Shown: positions 18,163 through 28,605, counted from the stretch's first letter. The stretch is 64,000 bases of DNA from JAKIWV01 sp963773945 (GCA_963773945.1 CAVZDD010000005.1:310001-374000); one strand, 5' to 3'. Notes: generated by a model not told the origin, from the sequence alone. Translations and numbers: made by a program.

Positions 18163-20745
18163 CTACGCTTCACTCGCCGTCGCTTGGGCCAGGCGTCGGA
18201 CCGTTTCCCGGCCGGCGGCCACCGCTTTCGCCAAGGGTTCACCGGGCTCTCCCTGAGCCGTAGCGGCGGACGGATTTCCGCCCCCTTTTCCGCCAAAGAT
18301 CGGTCGCATGGCTTCGAGCACGAGGTCAGCGGGCACTTGGGCGCTGGAAGACCCCACGAACAGAAATCCGCGGCCCTCGGATTCCGCCGGAAGGATAGCC
18401 ACTCGATCCAGGGACCGCGTCAGCCGGCGGGAGAGTTCCTGGAGTTGTCCGCGATTGAGAGGGAGCGTGCGCCCGATGGTCAGTGTCACGCGACCGACGT
18501 CGGCCGTGGCCGCCGGGTCCTCTTCGAGTTCCTCGGCCAGCTTGCCCAAGTCTCGTTTCTCCTCTTGACGGCCGAGGCGTCGGACCTCTTCCATTTCCGC
18601 GAGCAGACGCGCGACGGCGGCGGGAACCTTCTCTGGGGACACGCCCAACTGACGGGCCGCTTCGTGCAGTGCCGCGTCCCGTTCCTCTCGGACGATGACG
18701 GCCCGGTCTCCCGCGACATAGGTGAGTCGAACGATGCCATCCTGGATGCGGTCGGTGTCGAGCACCTGGATGGCTCCGACCTCGCTCGTGTGGGTGCAAT
18801 GGGTGCCGCCACACGCCTCGACGTCGAACCCTTCGACCTCCACGATCCGAAGGTCCTTCCCCGGCACCGCTCCGCCCTGGTACAGCGTGAACCCGAACCG
18901 CCGCTCCGCTTCCGTGCGCACTTCGAAGTAGCTCTTGACCGGTCGGTTCTCCGCGACGACCCGATTCGCCAACCGCTCGACCTCGTGGAGTTCCGTGACG
19001 GAGAGCGGTCGATAGTGAGTGATGTCGATGCGAGCGACATCGGTCCCCTTGTACGCTCCAGCTTGCCAGACGTGAGGTCCGAGCACGTTGCGGAGGGCGC
19101 CGTTGAGGATGTGCGTCGCCGTATGGTGCGCCATCAGCTGTCGGCGACGGCCCGCGTCAATCGTTCCGTGAACTTCCTCGTCGGGGCGGAACTCGTGCGC
19201 TCTTTCGAGATGGTGCAAGACCCAGGGTCCGCGGCGGGCCACCTCGGTGACGGGAATGTCATTGAGCCGGCCGGTGTCCGTGATCTGACCGCCCCCCGTC
19301 GGGTAGAAGTAGGTCCGGTCGAGGACCACCCACGACCCATGGCTCCAGAGGACGTGGCCCCGAAACGACAGTGTGTACGGGTCTAGATAATAGAGGACGT
19401 CGGTGGCCGGGGTGGTGTGGGGGGGTTCGGGGAGACCGGTGCCGGACTCCGAGTACTCCTTCTCGGGCTTGTCCGCCGCGTGGCGATCGGCCACGAGCGC
19501 GTAGAAGTTGTCCGGAATGGCGGGCGGTGCCCGCAGCTCTTCGGTCGCGACGTCCGGCGGGAGTCCGAGCGAGTCGTACCACTCGACCAGGTCGTCGACG
19601 CTGACCGTCCGGCCCTCCTTTTCGAGCCGCTCCTCCATCCGGCGTACCTGCACGCGGCCGCGCTTGATCGACTCCTCGTATCGTTCAACCTCGGCCTGGA
19701 GGACCCGGTGGAGGTCGTCGCGGTTCGCCCCGACTTCGGGGTAGTCCCGGGCGATCTCCCGGCCACTTCGGTCGATAATCTGCAGAAAGTCCGGAGAGCC
19801 TTGGGCCCGGGCGAGGATTCTCAGCATTCGTCGGATCAGCAGCCGGGCATAGTACCCTTCTTTGCCATTCGAGGGGACCACGCCGTCGGTGATCAGGAAG
19901 TTCACCGCACGAGCATGGTCCGCCAGGATCGCTGCCTCATGCGGCAGGAGGACGGCCCGGAGGTCCGCGTAGAGCTCCCCGAGCACCGCCTCGTAGGCGG
20001 TCGCAGTTCCTTGGGACATCCAGGTGAACCGTTCGAGCCCGTAGCCGGTGTCGACGACGGTTAGCGGCATCGGCTTGACCTGGTCGCCGTCGCGAGTGTA
20101 CTCCATGAAGACGAGCGTGGCGAGTTCGAGGCCCAAGAGGCCGACGCTGAGCGAGGGGCCGAGGTTCCCGCCGCCTTCCCACTCCTCCTCCTTGTAGGTG
20201 ATCTTCCGCGGGTCGACCCCGAGTTCCCGGGTGAGGAGTCCGTGGCAGAGTTCCGTGGTCCGGTCCTTGAAGTAGACCTCGTGGCCGGCCCGATTGAATG
20301 CGTGATGCGCCATCATCTCGAACAGCGAGAAGTGGCGGCCGGTGTACCCGGCCTCTTTCAGGTCGTTCAACCGAAGACAGGGTTGGCTGAGGGTTAGCGG
20401 GTTGGCGGGCGGCGGGATCTGGCCCGAGGTGACCCACGGCTGGAAATCGTAGATGCTCGCCTGCGTGAAGAACACGTCGTCGCGCCAGCGCGCGACGATC
20501 GGGTAGCGTCGGATGCGTGTGTGCCCGTTCTTCTCGAAGTACGAGAGGAAGGTCTCGCGCATTTCGGAGGGCGAGAGCGCCCGATTAAAGCCGGACGCCC
20601 CGACGAAGGAGTACGGGGTGCACGGCTCCTCTTGACACCGGTCCATGTCGCCAAGCGCCCAGAAGGCGGCGCCGCAGGACGTGCAGGTCCGCCGATGGAA
20701 TCCTTCCTGGTGGAAGAACTTGAGGTCGTACTCGCTCGCGTCCAT
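18163..20745 (-). CDS. alaS: Alanyl-tRNA synthetase
   Basis: Charges tRNA-Ala. The archaeal-type N-terminus DASEYDLKFFHQEGFHRRTCTSC carries a Zn-binding cysteine cluster not found in bacterial AlaRS. The class II catalytic core follows (FEMMAHHAFNR), then the editing domain with HHTATHILNGALR and CGGTHC, and a DHHA1-like C-terminal domain (GGKGGGNPSAATAQG). The ATG at 20745 gives 860 residues; a TATA-like TTATTG lies about 28 bases upstream, consistent with a leaderless message. The frame upstream of this ATG overlaps nth and is not protein-like. Confidence 0.95.
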   Translation of the reverse strand: MDASEYDLKFFHQEGFHRRTCTSCGAAFWALGDMDRCQEEPCTPYSFVGASGFNRALSPSEMRETFLSYFEKNGHTRIRRYPIVARWRDDVFFTQASIYDFQPWVTSGQIPPPANPLTLSQPCLRLNDLKEAGYTGRHFSLFEMMAHHAFNRAGHEVYFKDRTTELCHGLLTRELGVDPRKITYKEEEWEGGGNLGPSLSVGLLGLELATLVFMEYTRDGDQVKPMPLTVVDTGYGLERFTWMSQGTATAYEAVLGELYADLRAVLLPHEAAILADHARAVNFLITDGVVPSNGKEGYYARLLIRRMLRILARAQGSPDFLQIIDRSGREIARDYPEVGANRDDLHRVLQAEVERYEESIKRGRVQVRRMEERLEKEGRTVSVDDLVEWYDSLGLPPDVATEELRAPPAIPDNFYALVADRHAADKPEKEYSESGTGLPEPPHTTPATDVLYYLDPYTLSFRGHVLWSHGSWVVLDRTYFYPTGGGQITDTGRLNDIPVTEVARRGPWVLHHLERAHEFRPDEEVHGTIDAGRRRQLMAHHTATHILNGALRNVLGPHVWQAGAYKGTDVARIDITHYRPLSVTELHEVERLANRVVAENRPVKSYFEVRTEAERRFGFTLYQGGAVPGKDLRIVEVEGFDVEACGGTHCTHTSEVGAIQVLDTDRIQDGIVRLTYVAGDRAVIVREERDAALHEAARQLGVSPEKVPAAVARLLAEMEEVRRLGRQEEKRDLGKLAEELEEDPAATADVGRVTLTIGRTLPLNRGQLQELSRRLTRSLDRVAILPAESEGRGFLFVGSSSAQVPADLVLEAMRPIFGGKGGGNPSAATAQGEPGEPLAKAVAAGRETVRRLAQATASEA

Positions 20746-20789
20746 CAGTGTGTCGCCGAGTCCGGGTCGGACAATAACCATTCGGTCGC

Positions 20790-21545
20790 TCAGCGACGGG
20801 GGAGGCGCCGGGACCCGGCCGCCCGGGTTCGTTCCCGCTTCGGGCGACGGGAGCGGGGCCGGTCCTCTTTTCGGGGCGGCGCTCGCCCGTCCCGGAGGGC
20901 CACCCCGGTAGCGCAGTACTCGAGTATCGGGCACTGATCGCAGAGCGGCCGATTCGGCCGGCAGATGTTCTGACCGTGCTGAACCAACAGTGGGTTGAGC
21001 GGGATCCAGTATTGCGGTGGCACTTTCCGGACGATCTCGAACTCGGTCTTCTCCGGTGTCCGGGTACGCACCAGGCCGAGACGGTTCGCGATCCGATGGA
21101 CATGGGTATCCACCGGCACCGCCGGGAGCCCGTAGCCGAAGACCAGCACACAGTTGGCCGTCTTCGGCCCGACGCCGGGGAGCGTCAGCAGGAGCTCCCG
21201 GTCCGCGGGCACCTTTCCGTCGAACCGATCCAGAATCGCCTGGGACGTGGCACGGATGTGCCGGGCCTTGGTGTGGTAGTAACCGGTCGAGTGAATCAGT
21301 TTCTCCAGGCTTGCGCTGGAGGCCCCCGCGATCTCTCTCGGGCCAGGGTACTTCGCGAACAGGAGGGCGCTGGCTCGATCGGTGTTCTCGTCTCGGGTCC
21401 GTTGGGATAGGATCGTCCCCACTAGGACCTGGAAGGGATTCTCGGCGTGGTCGCGCAGGTAGGGGACCCGCCAGTCTCCCCGATGGTAGAAAGCGCTGAG
21501 CCGGTCGAGTATGACATCCCAGGCGAGCGGTCGGGGGCCCGTCAT
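20790..21545 (-). CDS. nth: Endonuclease III (DNA glycosylase/AP lyase)
   Basis: Base excision repair enzyme that removes oxidised pyrimidines and cleaves at AP sites. The helix-hairpin-helix LPGVGPKTANCVLVF carries the catalytic Lys, and VPVDTHVHRIANRLG the catalytic Asp. The 4Fe-4S cluster is C-x6-C-x2-C-x5-C in CRPNRPLCDQCPILEYC. After the cluster there is a 35-residue tail rich in Arg and Lys, absent from most family members, which may add DNA affinity. The ATG at 21545 overlaps the folC stop (ATGA). The stop is 44 bases before the alaS start. Confidence 0.95.
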   Translation of the reverse strand: MTGPRPLAWDVILDRLSAFYHRGDWRVPYLRDHAENPFQVLVGTILSQRTRDENTDRASALLFAKYPGPREIAGASSASLEKLIHSTGYYHTKARHIRATSQAILDRFDGKVPADRELLLTLPGVGPKTANCVLVFGYGLPAVPVDTHVHRIANRLGLVRTRTPEKTEFEIVRKVPPQYWIPLNPLLVQHGQNICRPNRPLCDQCPILEYCATGVALRDGRAPPRKEDRPRSRRPKRERTRAAGSRRLPRR

Positions 21546-22951
21546 CGCGTCCGGCGTCCGCGGGCAGTGGCGAGCGGGACTTCCTGGCCGGGTCCGCGCA
21601 TCGCCGGATCGGAGAGATCCGGTTCGTCCACCGGGGTTCCCTCGAGCGCGTTCAGCAGCTCCCCGACCAGGTAGTCGCTCCCCAGCGCCACGGTGTACCC
21701 ATCGGCCCGCGTAGCCACCCGGGCCAGCTGGAGGCCCTCCGCGGCCGAACGGGCGATCACGACGCGCGGGAAGAGGGGCCGGGCGGCCCGACGCAGCTCC
21801 TCGATGCCGGCCGACCGGTCCGAGCGGATCGGGGTGAGGACGATTGTCTTGGCGAGGAGCGACAGCGTCTCGAACATCTCGTCGAAGCGCTTCCCTTGAA
21901 GGCAGCCAAACAAGATCCCGTTCGCGTCGGCCTCGGAGAAGGGGAACAGCTCGACGAGACTTTGGGCGACGGCCCGGGCGCTTTCGGGCGTGTGGGCGAC
22001 ATCGAGGAAGAGGGGGGGCCGCGCGGCCGCGAGTTCGAGGCGCCCCCGCCACTCGATCGAGCGGAGGCCCTTTCGGATTTCCTCCTCCGAGATCGACCGG
22101 TCGATGGTCTGGGCGAACAGGTCCGACGCCGCCACCGCAAGGGTGACGTTGCGCGCCTGGAAGTTTCCCAGGAGGGGAATCTCGACCGCGAGGAGTTCGC
22201 GATGCGGCGTCACAAGGTCCATCTTCTGGCCATGGGCCGACAACACACGATTGCCCAGCCGGAGCTCCTTGTCGAGTCGCCAGACCGGAACGCCGAGAGA
22301 ACTCGCGATCCGGGCGATCTCTCGGAGCGGTTCCTCCTTCGTTTCGCCGACGAGGAGGCGCATCCCCGGATGCATGATGCCGGACTTCTCGCGGGCCACG
22401 TGAGTGAGCGTCGGGCCCAGAACCTCCGTGTGCTCGAGCTCGATCGTCGTGATGACGCCGACCTTGGCCCCGAGCACGTTGGTCGCGTCCAATCGGCCCC
22501 CTAGGCCGACCTCGATCACCGCGGCGTCGACGTGCTCGCGTGCGAACCATTCGAAGGCGAGCGCCGTCGTGACTTCGAAGAACGTCGGCGGTCGGGGAAT
22601 GCGGCCGGAGCCGGCCAGGGATACGGCGAGGCTGCGAATCCGTTCGATCCCATGGACGACGGCTCCCGGGTCCATCGGCGTACGGTCAATCTGAATGCGT
22701 TCCCGATAGCTCTGGAGATGGGGCGAAGTGAACAGGCCGGTGCGGAGTCCGGAAGCCGTCAGGATCCCGGCGGTGAGCGCCGAGACCGATCCCTTGCCCT
22801 TGCTTCCCGCGACATGGATGGCGGGAAACCGCCGTTCGGGATGGTCGAGCGCCTCTAGAAGCCCCTGCATCACCTCGAGGCCCGGCTGCGCGCCGAACCG
22901 ACGGAGCTGGTAGAGGTGGGCGAGTGACTCCCGATAAGCGTCGTCCGACAC
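21542..22951 (-). CDS. folC: Folylpolyglutamate synthase/dihydrofolate synthase-type Mur ligase
   Basis: ATP-dependent ligase that adds glutamate to folate-type cofactors (469 residues, GTG start). The P-loop VAGSKGKGSVSAL is followed by FTSPHLQSYRERI, the VIEVGLGGRLDATNV motif, and TIELEHTEVLGPTL. The C-terminal domain has DVAHTPESARAV in place of the usual DGAHNP. In archaea the natural pterin substrate may be a tetrahydrofolate or a modified folate; the sequence does not decide. It heads the folC-nth pair and has a TATA box at 22984-22989. Confidence 0.92.
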   Translation of the reverse strand: MSDDAYRESLAHLYQLRRFGAQPGLEVMQGLLEALDHPERRFPAIHVAGSKGKGSVSALTAGILTASGLRTGLFTSPHLQSYRERIQIDRTPMDPGAVVHGIERIRSLAVSLAGSGRIPRPPTFFEVTTALAFEWFAREHVDAAVIEVGLGGRLDATNVLGAKVGVITTIELEHTEVLGPTLTHVAREKSGIMHPGMRLLVGETKEEPLREIARIASSLGVPVWRLDKELRLGNRVLSAHGQKMDLVTPHRELLAVEIPLLGNFQARNVTLAVAASDLFAQTIDRSISEEEIRKGLRSIEWRGRLELAAARPPLFLDVAHTPESARAVAQSLVELFPFSEADANGILFGCLQGKRFDEMFETLSLLAKTIVLTPIRSDRSAGIEELRRAARPLFPRVVIARSAAEGLQLARVATRADGYTVALGSDYLVGELLNALEGTPVDEPDLSDPAMRGPGQEVPLATARGRRTR

Positions 22952-22983
22952 GGGTGGCCGGTTCCCCGTCAGGAAGGACAGCC

Positions 22984-22989
22984 TATAAT
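22984..22989 (-). promoter_or_regulatory. TATA box of folC
   Basis: Minus strand ATTATA followed by GG, about 33 bases before the GTG start of folC. It predicts a leader of about 10 bases. Confidence 0.55.
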
Positions 22990-23023
22990 GCTGCCCGGAG
23001 GCGCCGCAACCCCCGGGAGGCCC

Positions 23024-24745
23024 TCAGAACATCGAACGCTCGCGGTAGGGCCCGAATACGTCCTGGAAGGCATGGACGATCTCTCCGAGGGTCGCCCGGG
23101 CCCGGAGCGCGTCGAGCACGGCGGGCATCGTGTTCGCGTCCGCTTTTTCGGCCACTCGACGGAGCGCGTCGAGGGCCGCCGCGTGCTTGCTGGCGTTGCG
23201 ATGCGCGCGGAGTTGGCGCAGCCGTTTCGACTGGGCGGCCCGGGCCTGCTCGGAGATCCGGAGTCGGGGAACTTCGACCGGTTCGTCGACGGTGTACGCA
23301 TTGACCCCCACGATGCGAAGGTCGCCCGAATCGACGCGGCGTTGATAGCGGAAGGACGCTTCGGCGATCTCCCGTTGGAAGAATCCCTGTTCGATGGCCG
23401 GGACGACTCCACCGATCTCATCGATCCGGTCGAAGTAGCGGCGCGCCTCCTCCTCGATAGCGTCCGTGAGCCACTCGACGAAATAGCTCCCCCCGAACGG
23501 GTCGACGGCGTCGGCCACCCCGCTTTCCTCCGCGAGGATCTGCTGCGTGCGCAAGGCGATCCGAGCGGCGTCCTCGGTCGGGAGCTGGAGGGCTTCGTCG
23601 TAGGAGTTGGTGTGGAGAGACTGGGTGCCGCCCATCACCCCGGCGAGCGCCTGTACCGCGGTACGGACCACGTTCAGCTCCGGCTGTTGCGCCGTGCAGG
23701 AGCATCCCGCGGTCTGGGTGTGGAACCGGAGCCAGAGTGACCGCTCCCTCTTCGCCCCAAACCGGTTCTTCATCACGTCAGCCCAGATCCGACGCGCGGC
23801 GCGGAACTTCGCGATCTCCTCAAAGAAATCGTTGTGGGAGTTGAAAAAGAAGGAGAGTCGCGGCGCGAACTCATCGACGGGAATCCCGCGCCGTTGGGCG
23901 GCCTCGACGTAACACATCCCGTCGGCCAGGGTGAAGGCGAGTTCCTGGACCGCTGTCGAGCCCGCTTCGCGAATGTGGTAGCCAGAGATCGAGACGGGGT
24001 TCCACTTCGGAAGATGTTCGGTCGCGTACTCGATCGTGTCCGTCACGAGCCGCACAGCGGGGTGCGGCGGATAGAGGAACTCCTTCTGGGCGATGTACTC
24101 CTTGAGAATGTCGTTCTGGGTCGTCCCGCCCAACGACGCGGGGCCCACTCCCGTCGCCTCCGCGGCGAGCAGGTACATTCCCCAGACGACGTTCGCCGGG
24201 CCGTTGATCGTCATCGAGGTCGTGACTTTGTCGAGCGGAATGCCTCGGAGCAGGCGCTGCATGTCGTCGAGCGACGAGACGTTCACGCCACACTTGCCCA
24301 CCTCGCCGAGCGACTCGCGGTCGTCCGCATCGATGCCGTAGAGCGTGGGATCGTCGAAGGCGATGGAGAGCCCCGATTCTCCGTGCGCCAAGAGGTAGTG
24401 GAAGCGGCGATTGGTCGCCTCGGGGGTGCCGAAGCCCGAGAACATCCGCATCGACCAGACCCGGCCGCGATACATGGTCGGGTGGACGCCGCGCGTGTAC
24501 GGGTAGGCGCCGGGATAGCCGATGCGCTCGGGATCCGGCGATCGCTCGGTGGGCAGATACAGCCGCTCGACGGGAATACCGCTCAGGGTTTCGAACTTCT
24601 CGTGTCGTTCCGGATTCTTGGTGAGGAACGGTCGAAGGGTTTCCTCGGTCCACCGAGACTCCGCTTCGGCGAGGGCCCCTCGCGGTTTGCCATTCCCGGG
24701 AGCCGTTGCGCCGGCCCGCCGGTCGGGCGATTGGGTGGCGGCCAT
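23024..24745 (-). CDS. mcmA: Methylmalonyl-CoA mutase, large (catalytic) subunit
   Basis: Interconverts methylmalonyl-CoA and succinyl-CoA with adenosylcobalamin. The 573-residue protein has the substrate-binding barrel with TRGVHPTMYRGRVW, RMFSGFGTPEATNRR and FHTQTAGCSCTAQQP, plus GGTQSLHTNSYDEA. It lacks the B12-binding domain, as expected for archaeal two-subunit enzymes; the small subunit is not in the window. The first 20 residues are a flexible, low-complexity leader. A TATA-like CTTTAACG about 25-30 bases upstream of the ATG (near 24770) suggests a leaderless message. Confidence 0.94.
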   Translation of the reverse strand: MAATQSPDRRAGATAPGNGKPRGALAEAESRWTEETLRPFLTKNPERHEKFETLSGIPVERLYLPTERSPDPERIGYPGAYPYTRGVHPTMYRGRVWSMRMFSGFGTPEATNRRFHYLLAHGESGLSIAFDDPTLYGIDADDRESLGEVGKCGVNVSSLDDMQRLLRGIPLDKVTTSMTINGPANVVWGMYLLAAEATGVGPASLGGTTQNDILKEYIAQKEFLYPPHPAVRLVTDTIEYATEHLPKWNPVSISGYHIREAGSTAVQELAFTLADGMCYVEAAQRRGIPVDEFAPRLSFFFNSHNDFFEEIAKFRAARRIWADVMKNRFGAKRERSLWLRFHTQTAGCSCTAQQPELNVVRTAVQALAGVMGGTQSLHTNSYDEALQLPTEDAARIALRTQQILAEESGVADAVDPFGGSYFVEWLTDAIEEEARRYFDRIDEIGGVVPAIEQGFFQREIAEASFRYQRRVDSGDLRIVGVNAYTVDEPVEVPRLRISEQARAAQSKRLRQLRAHRNASKHAAALDALRRVAEKADANTMPAVLDALRARATLGEIVHAFQDVFGPYRERSMF

Positions 24746-24769
24746 CAGCTCTCCAACGCTGTTCCCGCG

Positions 24770-25522
24770 TTAAAGGGGTTCGGGGACCCGGAGGCCGACC
24801 AGGTCGGAGCCGCCCCGACGCCACACCTTCGCCCGCAACGAACGCGCGAAGCGCGGGAACGCTGCCCCGGTCCACTGCGTGTTGTCCGCCAGCACGATCG
24901 AGCCCGGATGGAGCTTGGGCCGGATCGTCTCGAGCTCGAACGTAAGGTGGGCCGGCGTGTGATGGCTATCGTGGAGGAAGAGGTCAATCGAGGACAGACC
25001 GCGCACGAGCGGTGGCAGCTGTTCTTGGCTCAGACCGAGCCGAAGGTCCCAACCCGCCCGGTAGGCGGCCGGCATCGCCCAGCCGCTCGAACGGCCGGGC
25101 GGTACGCTGACGGAGGACTCGCCTTGGGCGAGCCTTGGGGCGGCTTGTACCTGGGGTCGGTCGACCGAGTGGAGCGTCCCCCGCCGGTTCCGACGAAGGC
25201 CGGCCAGGAAGTGAACGGAGGAAACCCCCGAAGAGACGCCGGTCTCGACCACATGGTCTGGGCGACGGGCCCGGGTCATCACGTACAATTCGAAGGGCGC
25301 TCGGAACTGCGCATAGAACTGGCGACCGCCTTCCGTGTGGGCGCGGCGGAGGGCTCTTTCGAGGGGGACGAGCCGGGGAATTTCCACGAGCCAGCGGTCC
25401 AGCTCTTCCGAGGAAACCCCGAGGAGGCCCGCGAGCCACGTTCGATTGGGACGGGCCCGCCGGTCGCCGAGCTCCCGGGACGTCGCACGGATCGCTTCGT
25501 CGAGGTCGGATCGCGTCGTCAC
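24770..25522 (-). CDS. Class I SAM-dependent methyltransferase (Methyltransf_24-like)
   Basis: About 250 residues. The SAM-binding motif I is VVETGVSSGVSSVHFLAGL, and the acidic motif of strand 4 is in SIDLFLHDSHHTPAHL. SIVLADNTQWTGAAF completes the Rossmann fold. A helical region of 70 residues precedes the domain. Relatives methylate sugars or small molecules; the substrate is unknown. The start is either GTG 25522 or GTG 25534; the frame is open further upstream but overlaps the end of the neighbouring gene. It sits between dph6-like and mcmA on the same strand. Confidence 0.78.
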   Translation of the reverse strand: MTTRSDLDEAIRATSRELGDRRARPNRTWLAGLLGVSSEELDRWLVEIPRLVPLERALRRAHTEGGRQFYAQFRAPFELYVMTRARRPDHVVETGVSSGVSSVHFLAGLRRNRRGTLHSVDRPQVQAAPRLAQGESSVSVPPGRSSGWAMPAAYRAGWDLRLGLSQEQLPPLVRGLSSIDLFLHDSHHTPAHLTFELETIRPKLHPGSIVLADNTQWTGAAFPRFARSLRAKVWRRGGSDLVGLRVPEPL

Positions 25523-25547
25523 GGTCCGGGGCACAGCGGGTAGGCCA

Positions 25548-26249
25548 TTAGGATTGAGGGGGCCCGCGTCCGCCGGACTTCGATTCGAGGTGGGCTTCCC
25601 GGACGACCAGGCGGGAGGTGCTCCCACGGTACTCCGCCTCCACCCGGTCGAGAATCATTCGGTGGCTCCAATCCGGCACGTCGGTGACGAGGGTTTCGTC
25701 CTCGCCTCCTTCCCCCGCCACGTGAACCGCACGTACTTCCCGACCCCGTCGTTCGACCTCGCGAACGAGCTCGAGGTCCAGCCGACGTCCGAGCAACTCC
25801 GCGGTCAGCGGTTCTGCCGCCAGGTGGACGAGTCGGATGTCCAGACCGGCGTCGATCTCCTCCCGGACGACCCGACCGGGGTCCTTGCCCCACAGCGGGG
25901 AGTAGAGAGGGCGTCCCAGAACATAGGTCACGGCTTGGAGCCGGCTCCATTGGTACGCCGAGGCGATCGCGCCCGATACGACGGGGCCATTGGCTCCGGA
26001 GAGTGCCTCCCGCACCGCATCAGCCTCGTCGGCTTCCGACGGTCCCCGCACGACGACCGTCCGGGTCGCCTTGCCCCAGGCCTTCGCCTGCAGGGCCACC
26101 ATCGAGAGGTTCGGGGTATGGAACATCATGGATTCGGGATCCGCCGGCTGGAGCACAACGAGTTCGTCGACGTGCATCCCCTGAGTGTCCGCGAGATAGG
26201 CCGAGTAGATCGAGTCCTTCCCACCCGAGACCAGCGCCGTGACGGTCAT
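25548..26249 (-). CDS. dph6: Diphthine-ammonia ligase-like ATP pyrophosphatase (Dph6/DUF71)
   Basis: N-type ATP pyrophosphatase that in eukaryotes and archaea amidates diphthine on elongation factor 2. The PP-loop ALVSGGKDSIYSAYLA is at the N-terminus, and HVAGEGGEDETLVTD is the conserved EGGE motif of the family. YVLGRPLYSPLWGKD lies between them. At 233 residues it has the normal archaeal size. It starts 13 bases after the purL stop and may be in the same transcript. Confidence 0.88.
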   Translation of the reverse strand: MTVTALVSGGKDSIYSAYLADTQGMHVDELVVLQPADPESMMFHTPNLSMVALQAKAWGKATRTVVVRGPSEADEADAVREALSGANGPVVSGAIASAYQWSRLQAVTYVLGRPLYSPLWGKDPGRVVREEIDAGLDIRLVHLAAEPLTAELLGRRLDLELVREVERRGREVRAVHVAGEGGEDETLVTDVPDWSHRMILDRVEAEYRGSTSRLVVREAHLESKSGGRGPPQS

Positions 26250-26262
26250 GGCGTTCCCCGGG

Positions 26263-28597
26263 TCACCCCGGGAGGAGCCCGGCGCGCCAGTGCGAATAGA
26301 GCTCGGTCAGGTCGACGGTCGCCTCCACCCGTTCGCCCCAACGGAAGACTCCGCCCATCGCGGTGACGCTGCCGAGCCGCGCGACCGGGTCGGCGTGCAG
26401 GCAACGCTCGAACGCTCCGACCTTCGTCCGGTCGACCTCGACGACCCATCGAGAAGCGCCTTCCGCGACCGCCGCGAGTCCGGGTCCGGGGAGTTCCGTC
26501 GCCGCCAAGTCGACCGAGAACCCGAGTCCTCCGCCGAACGCCATTTCGATGAGGGTCAGGGCCAGCCCCCCATCCGACACGTCATGCACTGCACGCAGCG
26601 CCCCCGAGCGTCCGGCAGCGAGCAGGGCCTCCCCGGTCCGCCGGAGCCGGGCGGGTTGCGTGGGGGGGATCGGTTCGCCGCGAACTCTGTGACGTCGTGC
26701 CCAGAGCGACCCTCCAAGTGCCGGGCGGCTGGCACCCACGAGATAGAGCGGATTTCCCACCTCCTTCAGGTCCACCGTGGTGCAGCGGCGGACGTCGGGC
26801 ACGATCCCCGTCGCGAGCAGCACGGGCGTCGGTGGGATCGCTGCGCCAAGCCCTTCGTTGTAGAAACTCACATTGCCTGACGGCACCGCCAGGTCGAGCC
26901 CCCGGGCTCCTTCGGCCAAGCCCCGCACGACGGCCGCGAACAGACCGAGGACGCGGGGGTCCTCGGGATTGCCGAAGTTGAGACAATTGGTGAACGCGTC
27001 CGGCCGCGCCCCCACAGCGTACAGGTTGCGCGCCGCCTCTTCGACAACCCAACGAGCTCCTCCCCGCGGGTCTTCGAGGCAGGCCCACGGTTGCGCCGCC
27101 ACCGTGAGCGCGAGGCCCCGCCAACTCTCGGTGCGCGGCCGAAGCACGGCCGCATCCCCGTGCGAGGGGGAGGTCACCTGTCCCTGCAGCGGTTTGAGGA
27201 TCGTGTGGCCGAACACCTCGTGGTCGTACATCCGGATCACCGGTTCGCGAGAGACCGAGTCCGGCGCCAGCGTCAGGTCGCGGATCAGCTCCGCCAAGTG
27301 GTCATCGGGTACGTGGGCGGTCGGCTTCCGGTTCCCCGCCCGGGGTGCGCGAGTAGGCCGGTGCCGGGGGGCTGGCGCCACTCGGAAGCCGACGTTGAGT
27401 TCGCCGGCCGGCGCGCCCCCGAATCGGATTTCCTCGTTCGGACCGTTCGTCACTCGGCCCACATCCGAGGCTGGAACGTCCCATCGGCGGAAGATCGCCA
27501 AGAGGGCCGGTAGGTCGTTCGGTCGGACGTCCAACAGCATGCGTTCCTGGGATTCGGAGACCCAGATTTCCCATGGAAGAAGGCCGGTCTCCCGGAGGGG
27601 CACGTGTTCGAGGTCGATCTCCGACCCAAATCCCCCGGCGTGGACGAGCTCCCCCGACGCACTAGCCAGGCCGCCGCCGCCCAGGTCTTTGAGCCCGCGC
27701 ACGAGCTTCCGGTCGAACGCTTCGATGCAGGCGTGGATGAGCGGCTCCTTCATGATCGGGTTTCCGAGCTGAACGGCCCCCCGGGATTCAGTCTCGCTCC
27801 GCTCCGTAAGCTCACGGGATGCAAATGATACGCCTCCAATGCCGTCCCGGCCGGTGAGCCCCCCCACCAAAACGAGGCGGTCGCCGACGGCGCGGGCCCG
27901 ATTCGGCAACAGCCGCGCCTTGGGCAGAAATCCCACGCAGGCCACGTTGACGAGGGGATTGACCACGTAATCGGGGTCGAAGTAGATCCCGCCGGTCACG
28001 GTAGGCACGCCGACCCGATTACCGTAATCCCGAATCCCGGCGACGACCCCGTTGAAGAGATATCGGGGGCTTTTCACGCCCGGCGGCAGTTCCACTCGGG
28101 GCAGGTCCAACGGACCGAAGAAGAGCGGGTCGGCGAGTGCGATGGGTTTCGCCCCGACCGCCAGTACATCTCGCAGGATGCCACCGATGCCGGTGGCCGC
28201 GCCTCCATACGGTTCCACCGCCGACGGGTGATTGTGCGATTCGATCCGCAGTGCGTACGCGAAGCCGTTTTCGAACGCCATCACCCCGGCGCTGCCGGTG
28301 CCGAGCACCCGACGGGCCGGATGGAGCTTCCCAAAGGCGGCGCGCAGAAAAATTCGGGAACTCTTGTAGCTGCAGTGCTCGCTCCAGCTCTGCGCGACCC
28401 CGGCGAGTTCGAGGTCGGTCGGCTCGCGACCGATGCGCCGGTAGGTACTGCTGAATGCGGGTCAGTTCGATGTCATCGAAGCCCAGATTGAGGCGGGCGG
28501 ACATTCGCACCAGGGCCGCCCGGCTCTGCTTCCGGACCGGAATGGTGGTGACGCCGGTCGCCCATTCCGCGTCCGGAAGAGCGACGGGGCGCGGCAT
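26263..28597 (-). CDS. purL: Phosphoribosylformylglycinamidine synthase II PurL (frameshifted near the N-terminus)
   Basis: The ATP-dependent synthetase subunit that converts FGAR to FGAM. The body is intact: RIESHNHPSAVEPYGGAATG, the GGGLASASGE region, FTNCLNFGNPED and the late VHDVSDGGLALTL. The frame changes near 28438-28444. ELTRIQQYL is read in the upstream frame, and RRIGREPTDLELAGVAQ plus WSEHCSYKSSR in the other. Removing one base restores a continuous protein of about 777 residues. ATG 28597 with a GAGGGA upstream starts the gene 8 bases after purS; ATG 28504 is an alternative. Probably a sequence error rather than a true null, since purS, purE and the rest look intact. Confidence 0.92.
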
Positions 28598-28605
28598 CCG
28601 GTCCC

